This document shows positions 34,501-42,857 of a stretch of 64,000 nucleotides of DNA, one piece after another (positions within the stretch are counted from its first letter, which is position 1; each line of letters begins with the position of its first letter). The stretch is from positions 1-64,000 of the forward strand of contig SCQH01000042.1 of NCBI GenBank assembly GCA_004321925.1, read 5' to 3'. The position numbers were made by a program, and so were the translations under genes. The notes beneath the pieces are model-generated. The model did no database searches. It saw only the letters and a program-made list of their open reading frames with translations, and was not told the origin of the DNA. The DNA comes from Nitrospirota bacterium (GTDB lineage Bacteria > Nitrospirota > Thermodesulfovibrionia > Thermodesulfovibrionales > UBA6898).

Positions 34501-35443
34501 TGATCACCCCCTTCAGAGAGAGTTTGCCCTCGACCCGCTCCTTGACGCTGAGCAGCTCCATAAGGGCCTGGATATAGAAATTCCCCTTGACCTTGAGGTC
34601 CAGGACAAGCTTCTTCCCTGCGTAATTGACCAGTCCGAGCACCTCAACAGATCCCTCCCCGCTCGTGCCGAGGTTGAATATCTTTTTCAGGGTCCCGGCA
34701 AGCAGCGACAGGTCGATCCTGAAGAGGCCCTTGTCCTGTTCGACGTTCCCTGAACCGATGGCCTGCGACCCGAAGGACGAGACCACGAGCTTCCTGATCT
34801 CGATCGCGTTCTTCCGCAGCAGCATCGCGACCGAGACCCCGGCAGATATGTCCGGAAGCCCCTTTTTCTTGACCGTGATCTGCTCTGCGGAGGCCCTGAG
34901 CTTCTGTTCTTCGCTCAGCAGGGCCTCTGCATCGAAGCCCTTCAGGAGGGCTGCGAGACCTGCCTCTTCATCCCGGTAATCAGCGCTGCCATGCTGGACC
35001 TCCACTGCCAGAACCTTCACCTTCAGGGCATCCTTCCTGGTCATGGCCAGATATTTCCTGACATTGGCCTCTATATCCTCAGCCTGCTTCCTGTTGATGA
35101 CGATCTCCGGCTCTTTTATCACCAGCCTCCTGAGCGTCAGCTGCCGGTTGAAGAGCCCCGAGATGTCCGCATAGGCCTTGACCCTCTGGGCGGTCAGGAG
35201 CCTCTCCCCTTTCTCATCGAAGACCTTGAGGCCCCTGGCCTCGATGAAAAGCGGGAAGATGTTCAGATAGATCTTCTGGGCTATCACTTTTCTGCCGAGC
35301 ATCAGCTCGAGTTCGGGCAGGAGACCCTTTTTCAGGGCATTTGAGACGTTCGGTCCCCGGAGCAGGCCAAACACGATCGCGGCCACAAGCAGGGGCGCCA
35401 GCAGCAGGGCTGTCTTCTTTACTCTTCTTTTAGGGTCATCCAT
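31514..35443 (-). CDS. tamB: TamB-family translocation and assembly protein
   Basis: This 1309-aa envelope-spanning protein has an N-terminal membrane anchor (KTALLLAPLLVAAIVFGLL) and an AsmA-like start. A very long beta-rich body follows, which in this family forms a hydrophobic groove for moving lipids or helping outer-membrane proteins fold. The last 350 residues are the DUF490/TamB domain, ending GDIKFRFEFK. Its start overlaps the end of glnD by 25 bases and it is followed closely by the Omp85 gene, its expected partner. The length is typical for TamB. Confidence 0.92.
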   Translation of the reverse strand: MDDPKRRVKKTALLLAPLLVAAIVFGLLRGPNVSNALKKGLLPELELMLGRKVIAQKIYLNIFPLFIEARGLKVFDEKGERLLTAQRVKAYADISGLFNRQLTLRRLVIKEPEIVINRKQAEDIEANVRKYLAMTRKDALKVKVLAVEVQHGSADYRDEEAGLAALLKGFDAEALLSEEQKLRASAEQITVKKKGLPDISAGVSVAMLLRKNAIEIRKLVVSSFGSQAIGSGNVEQDKGLFRIDLSLLAGTLKKIFNLGTSGEGSVEVLGLVNYAGKKLVLDLKVKGNFYIQALMELLSVKERVEGKLSLKGVIKGPLDDLTAAGDLELSSGNLFDVEVDSLKAGVSYAKGTMHFLHGAGRFYNGTASVTASIALPVVNYYTLKVDFLNVDSKPLFKLIGWDPGIEPGKVKGSLLQAGADFNPEGVFEYRSLRPGSNVIGRVRDISGKYRMQGDLVTLPGLRLSTGLSEVAMSGTADLKAKALDFEGRLTTQDVRDLSSPYYRDLLGSGEFSGSITGPFLDPVLTGRLRISNPKIREYAAGSLSAAIRYRKNLLNVSEMSVTGGRDDYSMSGSVHFRKAEELFDLSDPEYDLTAQVRNAELGAFARLFYDDFKGTGLLKTEVLIRGRGTTPDISGKAVIDNAEIYGLPLDLAVFGWSYKDTKLMLSTVRLKKGKSFVRGSGSIDAGGRFSFEAGSERVHLSDLLNLEIKGDAVFSASATGSGSLEKHTVTVKADMIEGRLRDKPLGPGTLSAELKDRAFTLRAGLLSNRMKVLAGGRLEKEIPWEATVEVLAGRYDPLISAFLKDVPEDLILSLTGAISLHGDRSNIRASSVVKQLNLSMYNYSFTNESDIRLELDNRKLHFDKIVLRSGNASLKLDGSMEIGKKYDLVLEGNSSLMPFKSLSNKIGVLRGDAEFVLNVTGDWEKPMINGGVNVTNGTFSLKDYAHRLSSLNGYLYMDNDRVVLEKLTGRFGGGDIDLSGVLYLKKFSINRFYVEANMSNITTAISKDFSLNYGGNLLYKGSMTDQIVTGDIRINRARYRERVEWKSWLLKTRQAEKLKTEISGLEKSALNVRISGKDNIHIDNNVARADVSVDLLLRGSFNRPVLYGRAESREGTVYFRNNEFRILHASADFSDPTRTNPLIAIAAETIVKGYKIKMNLEGQLNQFNMSLSSDPVLKEMDILALLTVGQTGGQLKGLEGGVGAGEATSFVTGKLQDVVEERLKYITGLDRFQVDPHVSRTTGTVEPRVTVSKRLLGEKMFVTFASAVNSAEEQIIKLEYFLNKNTSLIGIRDERGIIGGDIKFRFEFK

Positions 35444-37950
35444 AGTTCTGACAATACTTTCTGGCAGGACAGGTAATCGAGCTTCCTGCCGCCTTGCTGG
35501 ACCGAGAAAATGTCCTGTGCCAGGCCGGACTCCGTATTGATCCTGGCCGATGAAATATCAATGCCGTTGTTCAGCAGCACGCCGGATATCTCATAGAGCA
35601 GACCCAGCCGGTCCGGTGAGAAGACCTCGATGAGGCTGAACTCATCCGAGCCCTCATTGTCGATCTCGATAAAAAGATCGAACGGTGAAACAGCGGTCCG
35701 CAGACCTCTGCCCGGGGGCCTGAAGGTCCCCTGGCCGGCGATGACCTGATGCAGTCCGGCGGTCAGTTCCTGCGCCAGTCCTTCCCACCAGATCTCCTGC
35801 CAGTTCGAAACTGCTATTTTATCAATAACCATACCGTTTCTGCCGGTAAATATCCTGCCATTAACAATATTTAATCCGCGTGACGATATGGCGCCGACGA
35901 GCCTCAGAAAGAGCCCCGCCGAATCAGGGGCGGATATGGAGAGCTCTACCAGCCCGTCAGACCTGCTGTCTATCCTGACCGCAGACCCTCCCTCCTGCGC
36001 TGTCCTGACCAGCCGGTAGTCATGCAGCACCTTCGCCTTCGTTGTCGAAAGGAGATACCGGTCCGGCATACCTTCGATGAACTCCCGCAGCTGCTGCTCC
36101 TCAGGTCCGCCGGCATTGGCGAGCAGGCCGCTTACGTAATCGGCCCTGTCCCTGGTGACGCCGTTGAGGTGGTCAAGGGTATGCAGGTAGAGCTCCCGCA
36201 GCAGGTAGGCCTTCCATGAGCTCCAGAAGCCGGGGTTCACTGCCGAGATGTCCGCATAGGTGATGAGATAGAGCGCCTTGAGGTTCTCCGGGTCGGCCAC
36301 CGCCTCGCTGAAGCGCGATATCACCTCCAGGTCGCTGGTCTCGCGCTTCAGGGCGATCTCGGACATGAGGATATGGTTCCTGACCAGGAACTCGATCCTC
36401 AGCCTGCTCTTCGTATCGAGATTAAAGCGTTCCATGATGTTCTTGAGCCTTTTATATCCCTCCTCCTCGTGGTGGCGGCCGGCTGCCTTGCCGATGTCAT
36501 GCAGCAGCAGCGCCAGAAAAAGGATGTCGATCCGCTGCACACTGTTTATTATACTATGAAGGTCCTCCAGGCTTTTGTAACTCGTGGTCCTGAGGTCCTC
36601 AAGCTTCCTCACCGCCATCAGGGTATGCTCATCCACGGTATACAGGTGGTAGGGCTCATGGACGACCAGCATCCTCAGGCCGCCGAACTCGGGGATGAAC
36701 CTGCCGAGGACCCCGGTCTCATGCATGTCATGCAGTGTTTCGTAGACGCGGCCTCCCCTGAGGATCTCGAGGAAAAAATGGACCGCCTTTGCAGAGTTCC
36801 TGGTCCGCCGGTTGATCCCTGCCAGGTTCCTGGTGATCTCCGTCCTGAGAGAGCTGCTGAACCTTCTGCCGGTCCTGGCAAACTGGTAAAAGGCCTCCAT
36901 GGTCCTGCCGGGGTCAATGCCGGGTCCGCCCCTGCCTGTCGAAATAAGGCTGCCGCCGGAGACGCTGAAAGAGTCGTTGATCTTTCTGATCTCCAGGTCC
37001 CGCCTGAGCTCGACGTACGGCCTGCTGCAGGCGGTGACGATCCCGGAGGTGATGTTCCTGATGGTCCTGCTCTTGAGGTAATAATAACGGAGCATCCTCT
37101 CGGAGGCGCTGAACTTCTTGGAGTCCCGAAAGCCGGTCATGGCGGCAACGGCCTTCTGATATTCGAAGGAGAGGATATCGTTTTTGCTCCTGCTGGCCAG
37201 GTGCAGGCAGAAGCGCGTGCGCAGCAGGAACTCATAGGCGTCCGTGAACCTCCTGCGGTCAGCAGGCCCGACCCCTTCAAAAAAGGCGGTGTAATTCTCT
37301 GTTCTCAGCGCGACCTTCGAAAGCCAGTAGGCGGTATGGATGTCCCGCAGCCCGCCGTCCCCCTCTTTTATATGCGGCTCCAGCAGGAAGACGGAACTGC
37401 CGGAGCTGAGATGTCTCTGGCCCCTTTCCCTGAGCTTTTCCCTGACGAAATCCTTCTGCCGCCTGCAGGCTATCTCCGGATAGACCTCTGTCCTGAAGCG
37501 TTCAAAGAGCTGCCTGTCCCCGGCCACATACCGGGATTCCAGCAGGGAGGTCCTCGTCCGTATGTCCCTGAAGGCCTCCTCCAGGCATTCCTCAGGGGTC
37601 CTGAAGGAATGGCTGATGTCGAGCCCCGTGTCCCAGAGCTTATAGAGCAGCGGCTCCACCAGGGCCGTTTCCGAACGGTCGGCCGCCAGCAGCATGATAT
37701 CGATATCGGAATAAGGGGCCATCTCCAGCCGGCCGTACCCGCCGGTTGCGATCAGGACGAGCCCCTTCTCCCTGTCTGCCTTCCTGACCTTATTCTTTCC
37801 TACGGCCCCGGATACGGCCTCAGCGGCGGTCCCGGCAAATATGCCCTGAAGGAGGCGGTCTATCTTCGCCGTATACATCCCGGTCAGGACCAGCCCGTTA
37901 TGGCCGCTGTTGACCCAGGAGCAGAGCTCTGTCAGGATGGACTCATTCAT
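35419..37950 (-). CDS. glnD: PII uridylyltransferase/uridylyl-removing enzyme GlnD
   Basis: GlnD modifies PII proteins in response to glutamine and so sets nitrogen control. The 843-aa protein has the nucleotidyltransferase motif GGYGRLEMAPYSDIDIML (about 65-85) and an HD domain with LLLHDIGKAAGRHHEEEG (about 480-500). Two C-terminal ACT domains follow (STRSDGLVELSISAPDSAGL region and VFSPDRLGLLYEISG). These are the complete canonical domains. It overlaps the ABC permease by eight bases and tamB by 25, so it sits inside an envelope operon and not near glnB or glnA, which is unusual. Confidence 0.95.
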   Translation of the reverse strand: MNESILTELCSWVNSGHNGLVLTGMYTAKIDRLLQGIFAGTAAEAVSGAVGKNKVRKADREKGLVLIATGGYGRLEMAPYSDIDIMLLAADRSETALVEPLLYKLWDTGLDISHSFRTPEECLEEAFRDIRTRTSLLESRYVAGDRQLFERFRTEVYPEIACRRQKDFVREKLRERGQRHLSSGSSVFLLEPHIKEGDGGLRDIHTAYWLSKVALRTENYTAFFEGVGPADRRRFTDAYEFLLRTRFCLHLASRSKNDILSFEYQKAVAAMTGFRDSKKFSASERMLRYYYLKSRTIRNITSGIVTACSRPYVELRRDLEIRKINDSFSVSGGSLISTGRGGPGIDPGRTMEAFYQFARTGRRFSSSLRTEITRNLAGINRRTRNSAKAVHFFLEILRGGRVYETLHDMHETGVLGRFIPEFGGLRMLVVHEPYHLYTVDEHTLMAVRKLEDLRTTSYKSLEDLHSIINSVQRIDILFLALLLHDIGKAAGRHHEEEGYKRLKNIMERFNLDTKSRLRIEFLVRNHILMSEIALKRETSDLEVISRFSEAVADPENLKALYLITYADISAVNPGFWSSWKAYLLRELYLHTLDHLNGVTRDRADYVSGLLANAGGPEEQQLREFIEGMPDRYLLSTTKAKVLHDYRLVRTAQEGGSAVRIDSRSDGLVELSISAPDSAGLFLRLVGAISSRGLNIVNGRIFTGRNGMVIDKIAVSNWQEIWWEGLAQELTAGLHQVIAGQGTFRPPGRGLRTAVSPFDLFIEIDNEGSDEFSLIEVFSPDRLGLLYEISGVLLNNGIDISSARINTESGLAQDIFSVQQGGRKLDYLSCQKVLSELWMTLKEE

Positions 37951-39151
37951 ATCTGAGGGCAGTGATCGGGTCCGAGAGCGAGGCCTTGCGCGCGGGGTAG
38001 ACGCCGAAGAAGACCCCGACCGAGCCTGAAAAGAAGAAGGCTATCAGGACAGACCACCAGGACACCTGTGTGGGGAGGAACTTCAGAAAGAGCGGCAGGC
38101 CGAGGGAGAAGCCTCCCCCTATCAGGACACCCGCGGTGCCGCCCAGCAGGCTCAGGGTGACCGACTCGGCCAGGAACTGGACCATGATGTCCCGGTTCTT
38201 GGCGCCGAGGGCCTTGCGTATGCCAATCTCCCGGGTTCGCTCCCTGACCGAGACGAGCATGATGTTCATGATGCCTATCCCGCCTACCAGGAGCGAGATC
38301 CCCGCGATGCCGGCAAGGACCGCGGTCATGATATTGAGGACCCTGGTCATCACGCCGAGCATCTCGTCCTGGCTCATCACCGTGAAGTCCTCCTTGCCCG
38401 CATGCCGCCTCATCAGTATCTGCCTGAGCTCCTCTATCGCAGGGGCAACATCCCCTGCGCTCCTCACCTTGACGGTAATGTTGAAGAGCCGGTCCGTGTC
38501 GAAGAGCTCCTGGGCCGAGGTCGTCGGGACAAAGACGATATCGTCAAAATCGATCCCGAGCGTGACCCCCTTCTTCTCCATCACGCCGACGACGCGGTAC
38601 TTGCTGTCCCCGACGCTCACCACCTCCCCAAGGGCATTCTTCTCCCCGAAGAGGTCCTTCTTCACGGTCCTGCCGAGGATGCAGACCTTGCGGCGCGAAT
38701 CAACGTCCGAGGCGCTGATGAACCTGCCTGACCCGACCTTCAGGTTGCGGATGTCAAAGTAGGTCTCGGTCGCACCGACCACGGGGTTGTCCCTGCTCTG
38801 GTTCTGATATTTGATCTTCGCCGAGCCGAACATGACCGGCACCGCATCCTCGATATGGCGCGACCGCCTTTTGATGATAAGGGCATCGTCATAGACAAGT
38901 TTTCTGATGGCGCTTGCCTCAGGCGGGTGGAAGCCGCCCTTGGCCGAGGTCTTGCCGGGGACGACGATCAGGATATTGGTGCCGAGGTTACCGAGCTCGC
39001 GGTGGATATAGGTCCGCGCCCCCTCGCCGATCGAGACCAGCATAATGACCGAGGCCACGCCGATGACGACCCCGAGCATGGTCAGGAACGACCTGACCTT
39101 GTTGCTCATCAGGGCGTCCCGCGAAAGGCTCAGGGTCTCTATCAGGTCCAT
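37943..39151 (-). CDS. MacB-type ABC transporter permease
   Basis: This 402-aa inner-membrane permease has one N-terminal helix ([18 protein letters not shown]), a large MacB-like periplasmic domain (50-270) and three C-terminal helices (from about 280). It has the FtsX/MacB signature [20 protein letters not shown], the coupling segment before GIRKALGAK, and a C-terminal [18 protein letters not shown]. The ATPase gene is 26 bases upstream and the adaptor before that, so the three form a tripartite efflux or lipoprotein/macrolide-type exporter. Substrate unknown. Confidence 0.92.
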   Translation of the reverse strand: MDLIETLSLSRDALMSNKVRSFLTMLGVVIGVASVIMLVSIGEGARTYIHRELGNLGTNILIVVPGKTSAKGGFHPPEASAIRKLVYDDALIIKRRSRHIEDAVPVMFGSAKIKYQNQSRDNPVVGATETYFDIRNLKVGSGRFISASDVDSRRKVCILGRTVKKDLFGEKNALGEVVSVGDSKYRVVGVMEKKGVTLGIDFDDIVFVPTTSAQELFDTDRLFNITVKVRSAGDVAPAIEELRQILMRRHAGKEDFTVMSQDEMLGVMTRVLNIMTAVLAGIAGISLLVGGIGIMNIMLVSVRERTREIGIRKALGAKNRDIMVQFLAESVTLSLLGGTAGVLIGGGFSLGLPLFLKFLPTQVSWWSVLIAFFFSGSVGVFFGVYPARKASLSDPITALRYE

Positions 39152-39177
39152 CGGTCAGGGTCCCTTCCTTGGCGGCC

Positions 39178-39849
39178 TCATGCGCAGCCGCTGAAACAGA
39201 GGCCGTCGCGAATCGTGATCGTCCTCTTTGCCTGTTCAGCGATCTCCTTCTCATGGGTCACCAGTATTATAGTAACACCTTCATTATTGAGATGTCTGAA
39301 GATGGCCATGATCTCCTCACCCGACCTGCTGTCGAGGTTGCCGGTCGGCTCATCCGCAAGGATCATCACCGGGGAGGTGACCAGCGCCCGGGCTATCGCG
39401 ACCCGCTGCTGCTCGCCGCCGGAGAGCTCGCTGGGCTTATGGTCGGCCCTCTCCTGCAGCCCCACCCTGCGCAGCATCTCCAGGGCCAGGCCCCGCCGCT
39501 CTTTCGCCGGCACACCGCTGTACAGCAGAGGCAGCTCCACGTTCTTCCAGGCAGGGAAACGCGGCAGGAGATTGAAGCTCTGAAAGACGAAGCCGATGTA
39601 CCGGTTCCTGATCCCGGCAAGCTCATTATCCGTTTTGGTCGAGACATCGACCCCGTTGAGGAGATAGGTGCCTGAGGACGGCCTGTCGAGGCAGCCCAGG
39701 ATATGGAGCAGGGTCGATTTGCCTGAGCCCGAAGGGCCCATGATCGCCACAAAATCCCCCTGGCCCACCTCCAGGCTTATCCCCTTCAGTACATCGACCG
39801 TCAGTTTCGGCAGTTCATAGGAACGCCTCACCTCTTTAAGGCTGATCAT
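39178..39849 (-). CDS. MacB/LolD-type ABC transporter ATPase
   Basis: This 223-aa ATP-binding subunit has Walker [11 protein letters not shown]-loop [10 protein letters not shown], the signature [15 protein letters not shown], Walker [14 protein letters not shown] and the H-loop ILVTHE. All catalytic positions are intact. It is the MacB/LolD class that works with a MacB-type permease and powers periplasmic or outer-membrane export. It overlaps the adaptor gene by four bases. The C-terminus GLCFSGCA has two Cys not needed for function. Confidence 0.95.
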   Translation of the reverse strand: MISLKEVRRSYELPKLTVDVLKGISLEVGQGDFVAIMGPSGSGKSTLLHILGCLDRPSSGTYLLNGVDVSTKTDNELAGIRNRYIGFVFQSFNLLPRFPAWKNVELPLLYSGVPAKERRGLALEMLRRVGLQERADHKPSELSGGEQQRVAIARALVTSPVMILADEPTGNLDSRSGEEIMAIFRHLNNEGVTIILVTHEKEIAEQAKRTITIRDGLCFSGCA

Positions 39850-41081
39850 TTCTCTGTCTTGATGACCTTTACCCGGCTGCCGGCCTTCAGGTCCGGGGCA
39901 TCCGGGTTCAGGATGACCGTGTCCCCTTCAGCGATCCCCGCCGTTATCTCGCTGTATGTCCAGTTGGCGCCGCCTGTTCTCACCGGCGTCCTGAGGGCCT
40001 TGCCGTTCCTGACAACATAGACGAACCTGGTCTCGTCCTTCTCGATGATGGCCTGTGACGGCAGGACAAGCACATCCTTTATCCGGTCGATGACGATCTC
40101 GACATCAGCCGACATCCCCGGCTTCATGATGATCCCCTTCTCCTGAAGCCTCACCCTGACCTCGAAGGTCCTCGCCTCCTGTTTGCCGCCGAGCACGACC
40201 GGCGAGATCATATAGACCTCCCCTTTGAACGTCCTGCCCTGGTAGGCGTCCATCGTGACATTGACCGGGTGGCCGGGGCTCACCTTGGCAACGTCCGCCT
40301 CATCGATAAAGGCCTCGATATAGAGCGAGTCCTTCGGGACGACCGAGGCGATGAGAGATCCGATGATGACCGTCTCGCCCAATTTGACCGGACGGGCGGT
40401 CACATACCCGGTGATGGAGGTCTTGATGAACGAATAGTCGTAATTGATGGAGGCCAGGGCATACTCGGCCTCGGCCTGCCTCAGGGCAGCTGCCTGGGCC
40501 TTGATCTCCTCGTCCTTTGACCGCACCAGCTCCTTCGAGGCCAGGGCAGAGATATGCTGGGCCTTTGCAACTTCCAGCTCCCGCCGGATCACGTCGAGGT
40601 CGACGTCCGCGATATAGCCCTTGTTCCTGAGCTCGCTGAACCGCCTGTACCTCGCCTCGGCCTCGGTCAGGACAGACTGCGCCCGCGTGACAGAGAAGTC
40701 CAGGTCGGCCTTGTAAGAGCTGAACGAAAGCTTCAGGGAATCCAGGCCGGCTTTTAACCGCTGGACATTGGCGGCTGCCGCATGCTGACGCTGGAGCACC
40801 TCCTCGTGGTCGAGTTCGGCAACGAGCATGCCTTTTTCGACAGCCGTACCCTCCTCCACCGGAAGCTTTGTGATCCTCCCGATCCTCTGGGCCGTCAGTT
40901 TAAGCTCCCTGTCGGATTTGATCGTCCCGGTCGAGGTTGCCGTGACACTGATGATCAGGTCCTTCTTCCTGACCTCATACCCCTTCACCTCAACGCCCCC
41001 GGAAGAGCGCGTCGCATAGATCACCCCGGCAACGAGAATGCCGCATACCACCCAGAACCAGACCTTTTTATAAAAATGCAT
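39846..41081 (-). CDS. MacA-like periplasmic adaptor (RND/HlyD family)
   Basis: This 411-aa membrane-fusion protein bridges the inner-membrane ABC permease and an outer-membrane channel. It has an N-terminal anchor (VWFWVVCGILVAGVIYAT), a biotinyl-lipoyl half (GRITKLPVEEGTAVEKGMLV), a coiled-coil hairpin (about 95-200) and a beta-barrel half with VTARPVKLGETVIIGSLIAS. I use ATG 41081 because AAAGGA lies seven bases upstream; a TTG five codons earlier lacks such a site. It leads the operon adaptor-ATPase-permease-glnD-tamB-Omp85-SurA. No TolC-like gene is in the window. Confidence 0.9.
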   Translation of the reverse strand: MHFYKKVWFWVVCGILVAGVIYATRSSGGVEVKGYEVRKKDLIISVTATSTGTIKSDRELKLTAQRIGRITKLPVEEGTAVEKGMLVAELDHEEVLQRQHAAAANVQRLKAGLDSLKLSFSSYKADLDFSVTRAQSVLTEAEARYRRFSELRNKGYIADVDLDVIRRELEVAKAQHISALASKELVRSKDEEIKAQAAALRQAEAEYALASINYDYSFIKTSITGYVTARPVKLGETVIIGSLIASVVPKDSLYIEAFIDEADVAKVSPGHPVNVTMDAYQGRTFKGEVYMISPVVLGGKQEARTFEVRVRLQEKGIIMKPGMSADVEIVIDRIKDVLVLPSQAIIEKDETRFVYVVRNGKALRTPVRTGGANWTYSEITAGIAEGDTVILNPDAPDLKAGSRVKVIKTEK

Positions 41082-41148
41082 CACGTATCCTTTCAAACCA
41101 CGACAAAGATCGCATAGAGCATAGCCTTAACAACAAACAACAAAAAAA

Positions 41149-41184
41149 GTTCTACGTTCAACGTTCTATGTTCTAAGTTAAAAC
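41149..41184 (+). repeat. Heptamer repeat remnant (GTTCTAA family)
   Basis: GTTCTACGTTCAACGTTCTATGTTCTAAG-type heptamers lie just beyond a CAAACAACAAAAAAAG stretch. It is a short forward arm, and only a degraded complement (AACTAGAACCTGC) appears near 41351-41363. Confidence 0.65.
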
Positions 41185-41227
41185 ATTACTAATAAAATCG
41201 TAAGTAAAGACACATTCCCTGTTATTC

Positions 41228-41293
41228 TGTCATTCCGGCTTGTCCGGAATCTTTCTTTGTTTTCAGAAGGATTCCGGACAAGCCGGAATGACA
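41228..41293. repeat. Palindromic 24-bp-arm repeat, intact copy
   Basis: TGTCATTCCGGCTTGTCCGG..ATC (41228-41251) and its exact complement (41270-41293) flank an 18-base loop TTTCTTTGTTTTCAGAAG. The arms are perfectly matched over 24 bases. The tail AAATTGTGAGGCTT follows. A chimeric copy is at 50631-50765 and a fragment is near 53776-53790. It resembles the REP/MITE class of palindromes, with no transposase nearby. Confidence 0.9.
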
Positions 41294-41400
41294 AATTGTG
41301 AGGCTTTACTAATGAGCTCCTGATTAACTGCCACAACAAATGATTCAAAACTAGAACCTGCTAAGAGCAGTGAATTAACAACAGACTATTATATCAAGTC

Positions 41401-41656
41401 GCAGAAGCTATGAGCCATGAGCTATGAGCTATCTTTTGCTCTATGCTTGTTAGCTTGTCAGCTTTCTTTGCTATGAACTTTTGTTGCTATCTTTTGCGCT
41501 ATGCTGTCTTTTCCCGCTTGCAGGCTCGTCAGCTTGTTGGCTTGCCAGCTTTCTTTGCTATGAGCTATGAACTTTTGTTGCTATCTTTTGCTCTATGCTT
41601 GTCAGCTTGTTGGCTTGCCAGCTTTCTTTGCTATGAGCTTTCTTTGCTGTCTTTCG
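41401..41656. repeat. Diverged 97-bp-family repeat block
   Basis: The block holds several partial units of the family at 24718: GCTATGAGCTATGAGCT, TTTTGTTGCTATCTTTTGC, GCTCTATGCTTGTCAGCTTG and GGCTTGCCAGCTTTCTTTGC, in two to three imperfect copies. It runs into the 3' end of the NusG-like gene and seems to supply its TAG stop. Open frames inside have no protein-like character. Confidence 0.8.
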
Positions 41657-42142
41657 CTATGCTTTCTTCACCGATCTCCGGTCGATCTCGAGGCGGCCGT
41701 GGATCGCTTCGATCAGGATCATCACCCGCTCCCTTCCGGGGATCTGCCTTTCGAAGAGGCCGTAGAGGTCCTTGAACGGGCCGTCCTTTATCAGCACCCG
41801 CTCTCCCTTTTCCATCGCCTCTTCCTCAGGTCTGATCAGCTCACCGGTCATCCGCGTCCGCAGGGCTTCGATGATCTCGGGCGGGACCTCAAGCGGCCTC
41901 TCCTTCCCGACGATATACTTCACCCCCCGGGTATAGCCGATCATATGGCTGTGGGTCCGGCTGTCAAAATTGGCCAGGACATAGCAGGGGAAAAAATACT
42001 CCTGCACCTGTATATATTTTTTCCTGAGATACTTCGTCGCCATGATCTTCGGCGCCAGGGTCTCTATGCCTGCGGCATTGAGCTGACGGCTGACCAGGTC
42101 CTCGGCCCCCGGCTTGGTGTAGACCGCAAACCAGGCCGGCAT
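41657..42142 (-). CDS. NusG-like transcription antiterminator (RfaH/UpxY type)
   Basis: This 161-aa specialised NusG paralogue is likely to help RNA polymerase read through the long polysaccharide operon. The N-terminal NGN domain begins PAWFAVYTKPGAEDLVSRQL and contains EYFFPCYVLANF. The C-terminal KOW domain has KGERVLIKDGPFKDLYGLFE. The ATG at 42142 follows GGGAGATACTGTAGA and lies one base from the upstream stop. Such genes usually lead their operon; this one is the last. Its final codons and stop (AAGAAAGCATAG) merge into repeat sequence. Confidence 0.9.
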   Translation of the reverse strand: MPAWFAVYTKPGAEDLVSRQLNAAGIETLAPKIMATKYLRKKYIQVQEYFFPCYVLANFDSRTHSHMIGYTRGVKYIVGKERPLEVPPEIIEALRTRMTGELIRPEEEAMEKGERVLIKDGPFKDLYGLFERQIPGRERVMILIEAIHGRLEIDRRSVKKA

Positions 42143-42143
42143 T

Positions 42144-42857
42144 CTACAGTATCTCCCGGTCCTCAAGGACATACTGAGGGTTCTCCCTGAATATCCTGTC
42201 GCAGGCCGCCTCGCCAACGAGCCTCCGCACCTCTGCACGGGCAGCCGAAAGACGCGGCAGGCGGTAGCTGGTGTCATGGCCGTCGCTTGCCACAAAATCG
42301 ACATAGCCGCCTGTGAGCATCATCTGCGCATACCTCTGGACCTGTTCATCGAATTCGCCGGTTATGCTCATCGCCGTGACCTGAAAGAGCGCGCCCGCGT
42401 CCCTGAGCCTCTGGAGCTTCTCCTTCGAGACAAGCAGGCTGTAGTTCCTCTCCGGGTGAGAGATGACCGGGACATAGCCGGATGTCCGGGCCTTGAACAT
42501 GAAGGTCTCGAGGACCGGCGGGAGCAGGTCAGGCAGCTCCAGCAGAAAATACCTTGAGCCATAGAGCGTGATGAGGTCCCGCTCCAGCACTGCCCTGAAG
42601 ATCTCGGGCGTCAGCGCTATCTCGGCCCCGGCAGAGACGCTCAGGTCAATGCCAGAGGCCTGCAGGGCCTCCTGCAGCTGCTTCACACCGGACATGATCT
42701 CCGTGCGCAGGGTCCTGCTGGTATGGCTGTAATGAGGTGTCGCAACTATCCGGGTTATCCCGTCAGCAACGGCAATACGGGCCATCTCCAGGCTCATTTC
42801 GAGGTCCTGCGGCCCGTCGTCCATCCCCGGAAGGAGGTGGCAATGCAGGTCGATCAT
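42144..42857 (-). CDS. CpsB/YwqE-type PHP tyrosine phosphatase
   Basis: This 237-aa metal-dependent phosphatase of the PHP fold dephosphorylates the BY-kinase of the same operon. The metal-binding motifs are DLHCHLLPGMDDGP at the N-terminus, TPHYS, the central SHPERN, and ASDGHD near the C-terminus. It overlaps the ligase gene by four bases and precedes the antiterminator. The pairing with the kinase gene three kilobases upstream is the standard arrangement for control of polymer length and export. Confidence 0.92.
   Translation of the reverse strand: MIDLHCHLLPGMDDGPQDLEMSLEMARIAVADGITRIVATPHYSHTSRTLRTEIMSGVKQLQEALQASGIDLSVSAGAEIALTPEIFRAVLERDLITLYGSRYFLLELPDLLPPVLETFMFKARTSGYVPVISHPERNYSLLVSKEKLQRLRDAGALFQVTAMSITGEFDEQVQRYAQMMLTGGYVDFVASDGHDTSYRLPRLSAARAEVRRLVGEAACDRIFRENPQYVLEDREIL

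Noticed and set aside
36373-37956. A 527-codon open frame antisense to glnD
   Set aside because: glnD is unambiguous over the whole stretch; the antisense product is Pro/Asp/Gly-rich without any family features.
41228-41293. Palindrome as a simple transcription terminator
   Set aside because: No T tract follows either arm, and the near-identical left half at 50631 lies in front of a gene, which argues for a mobile repeat.
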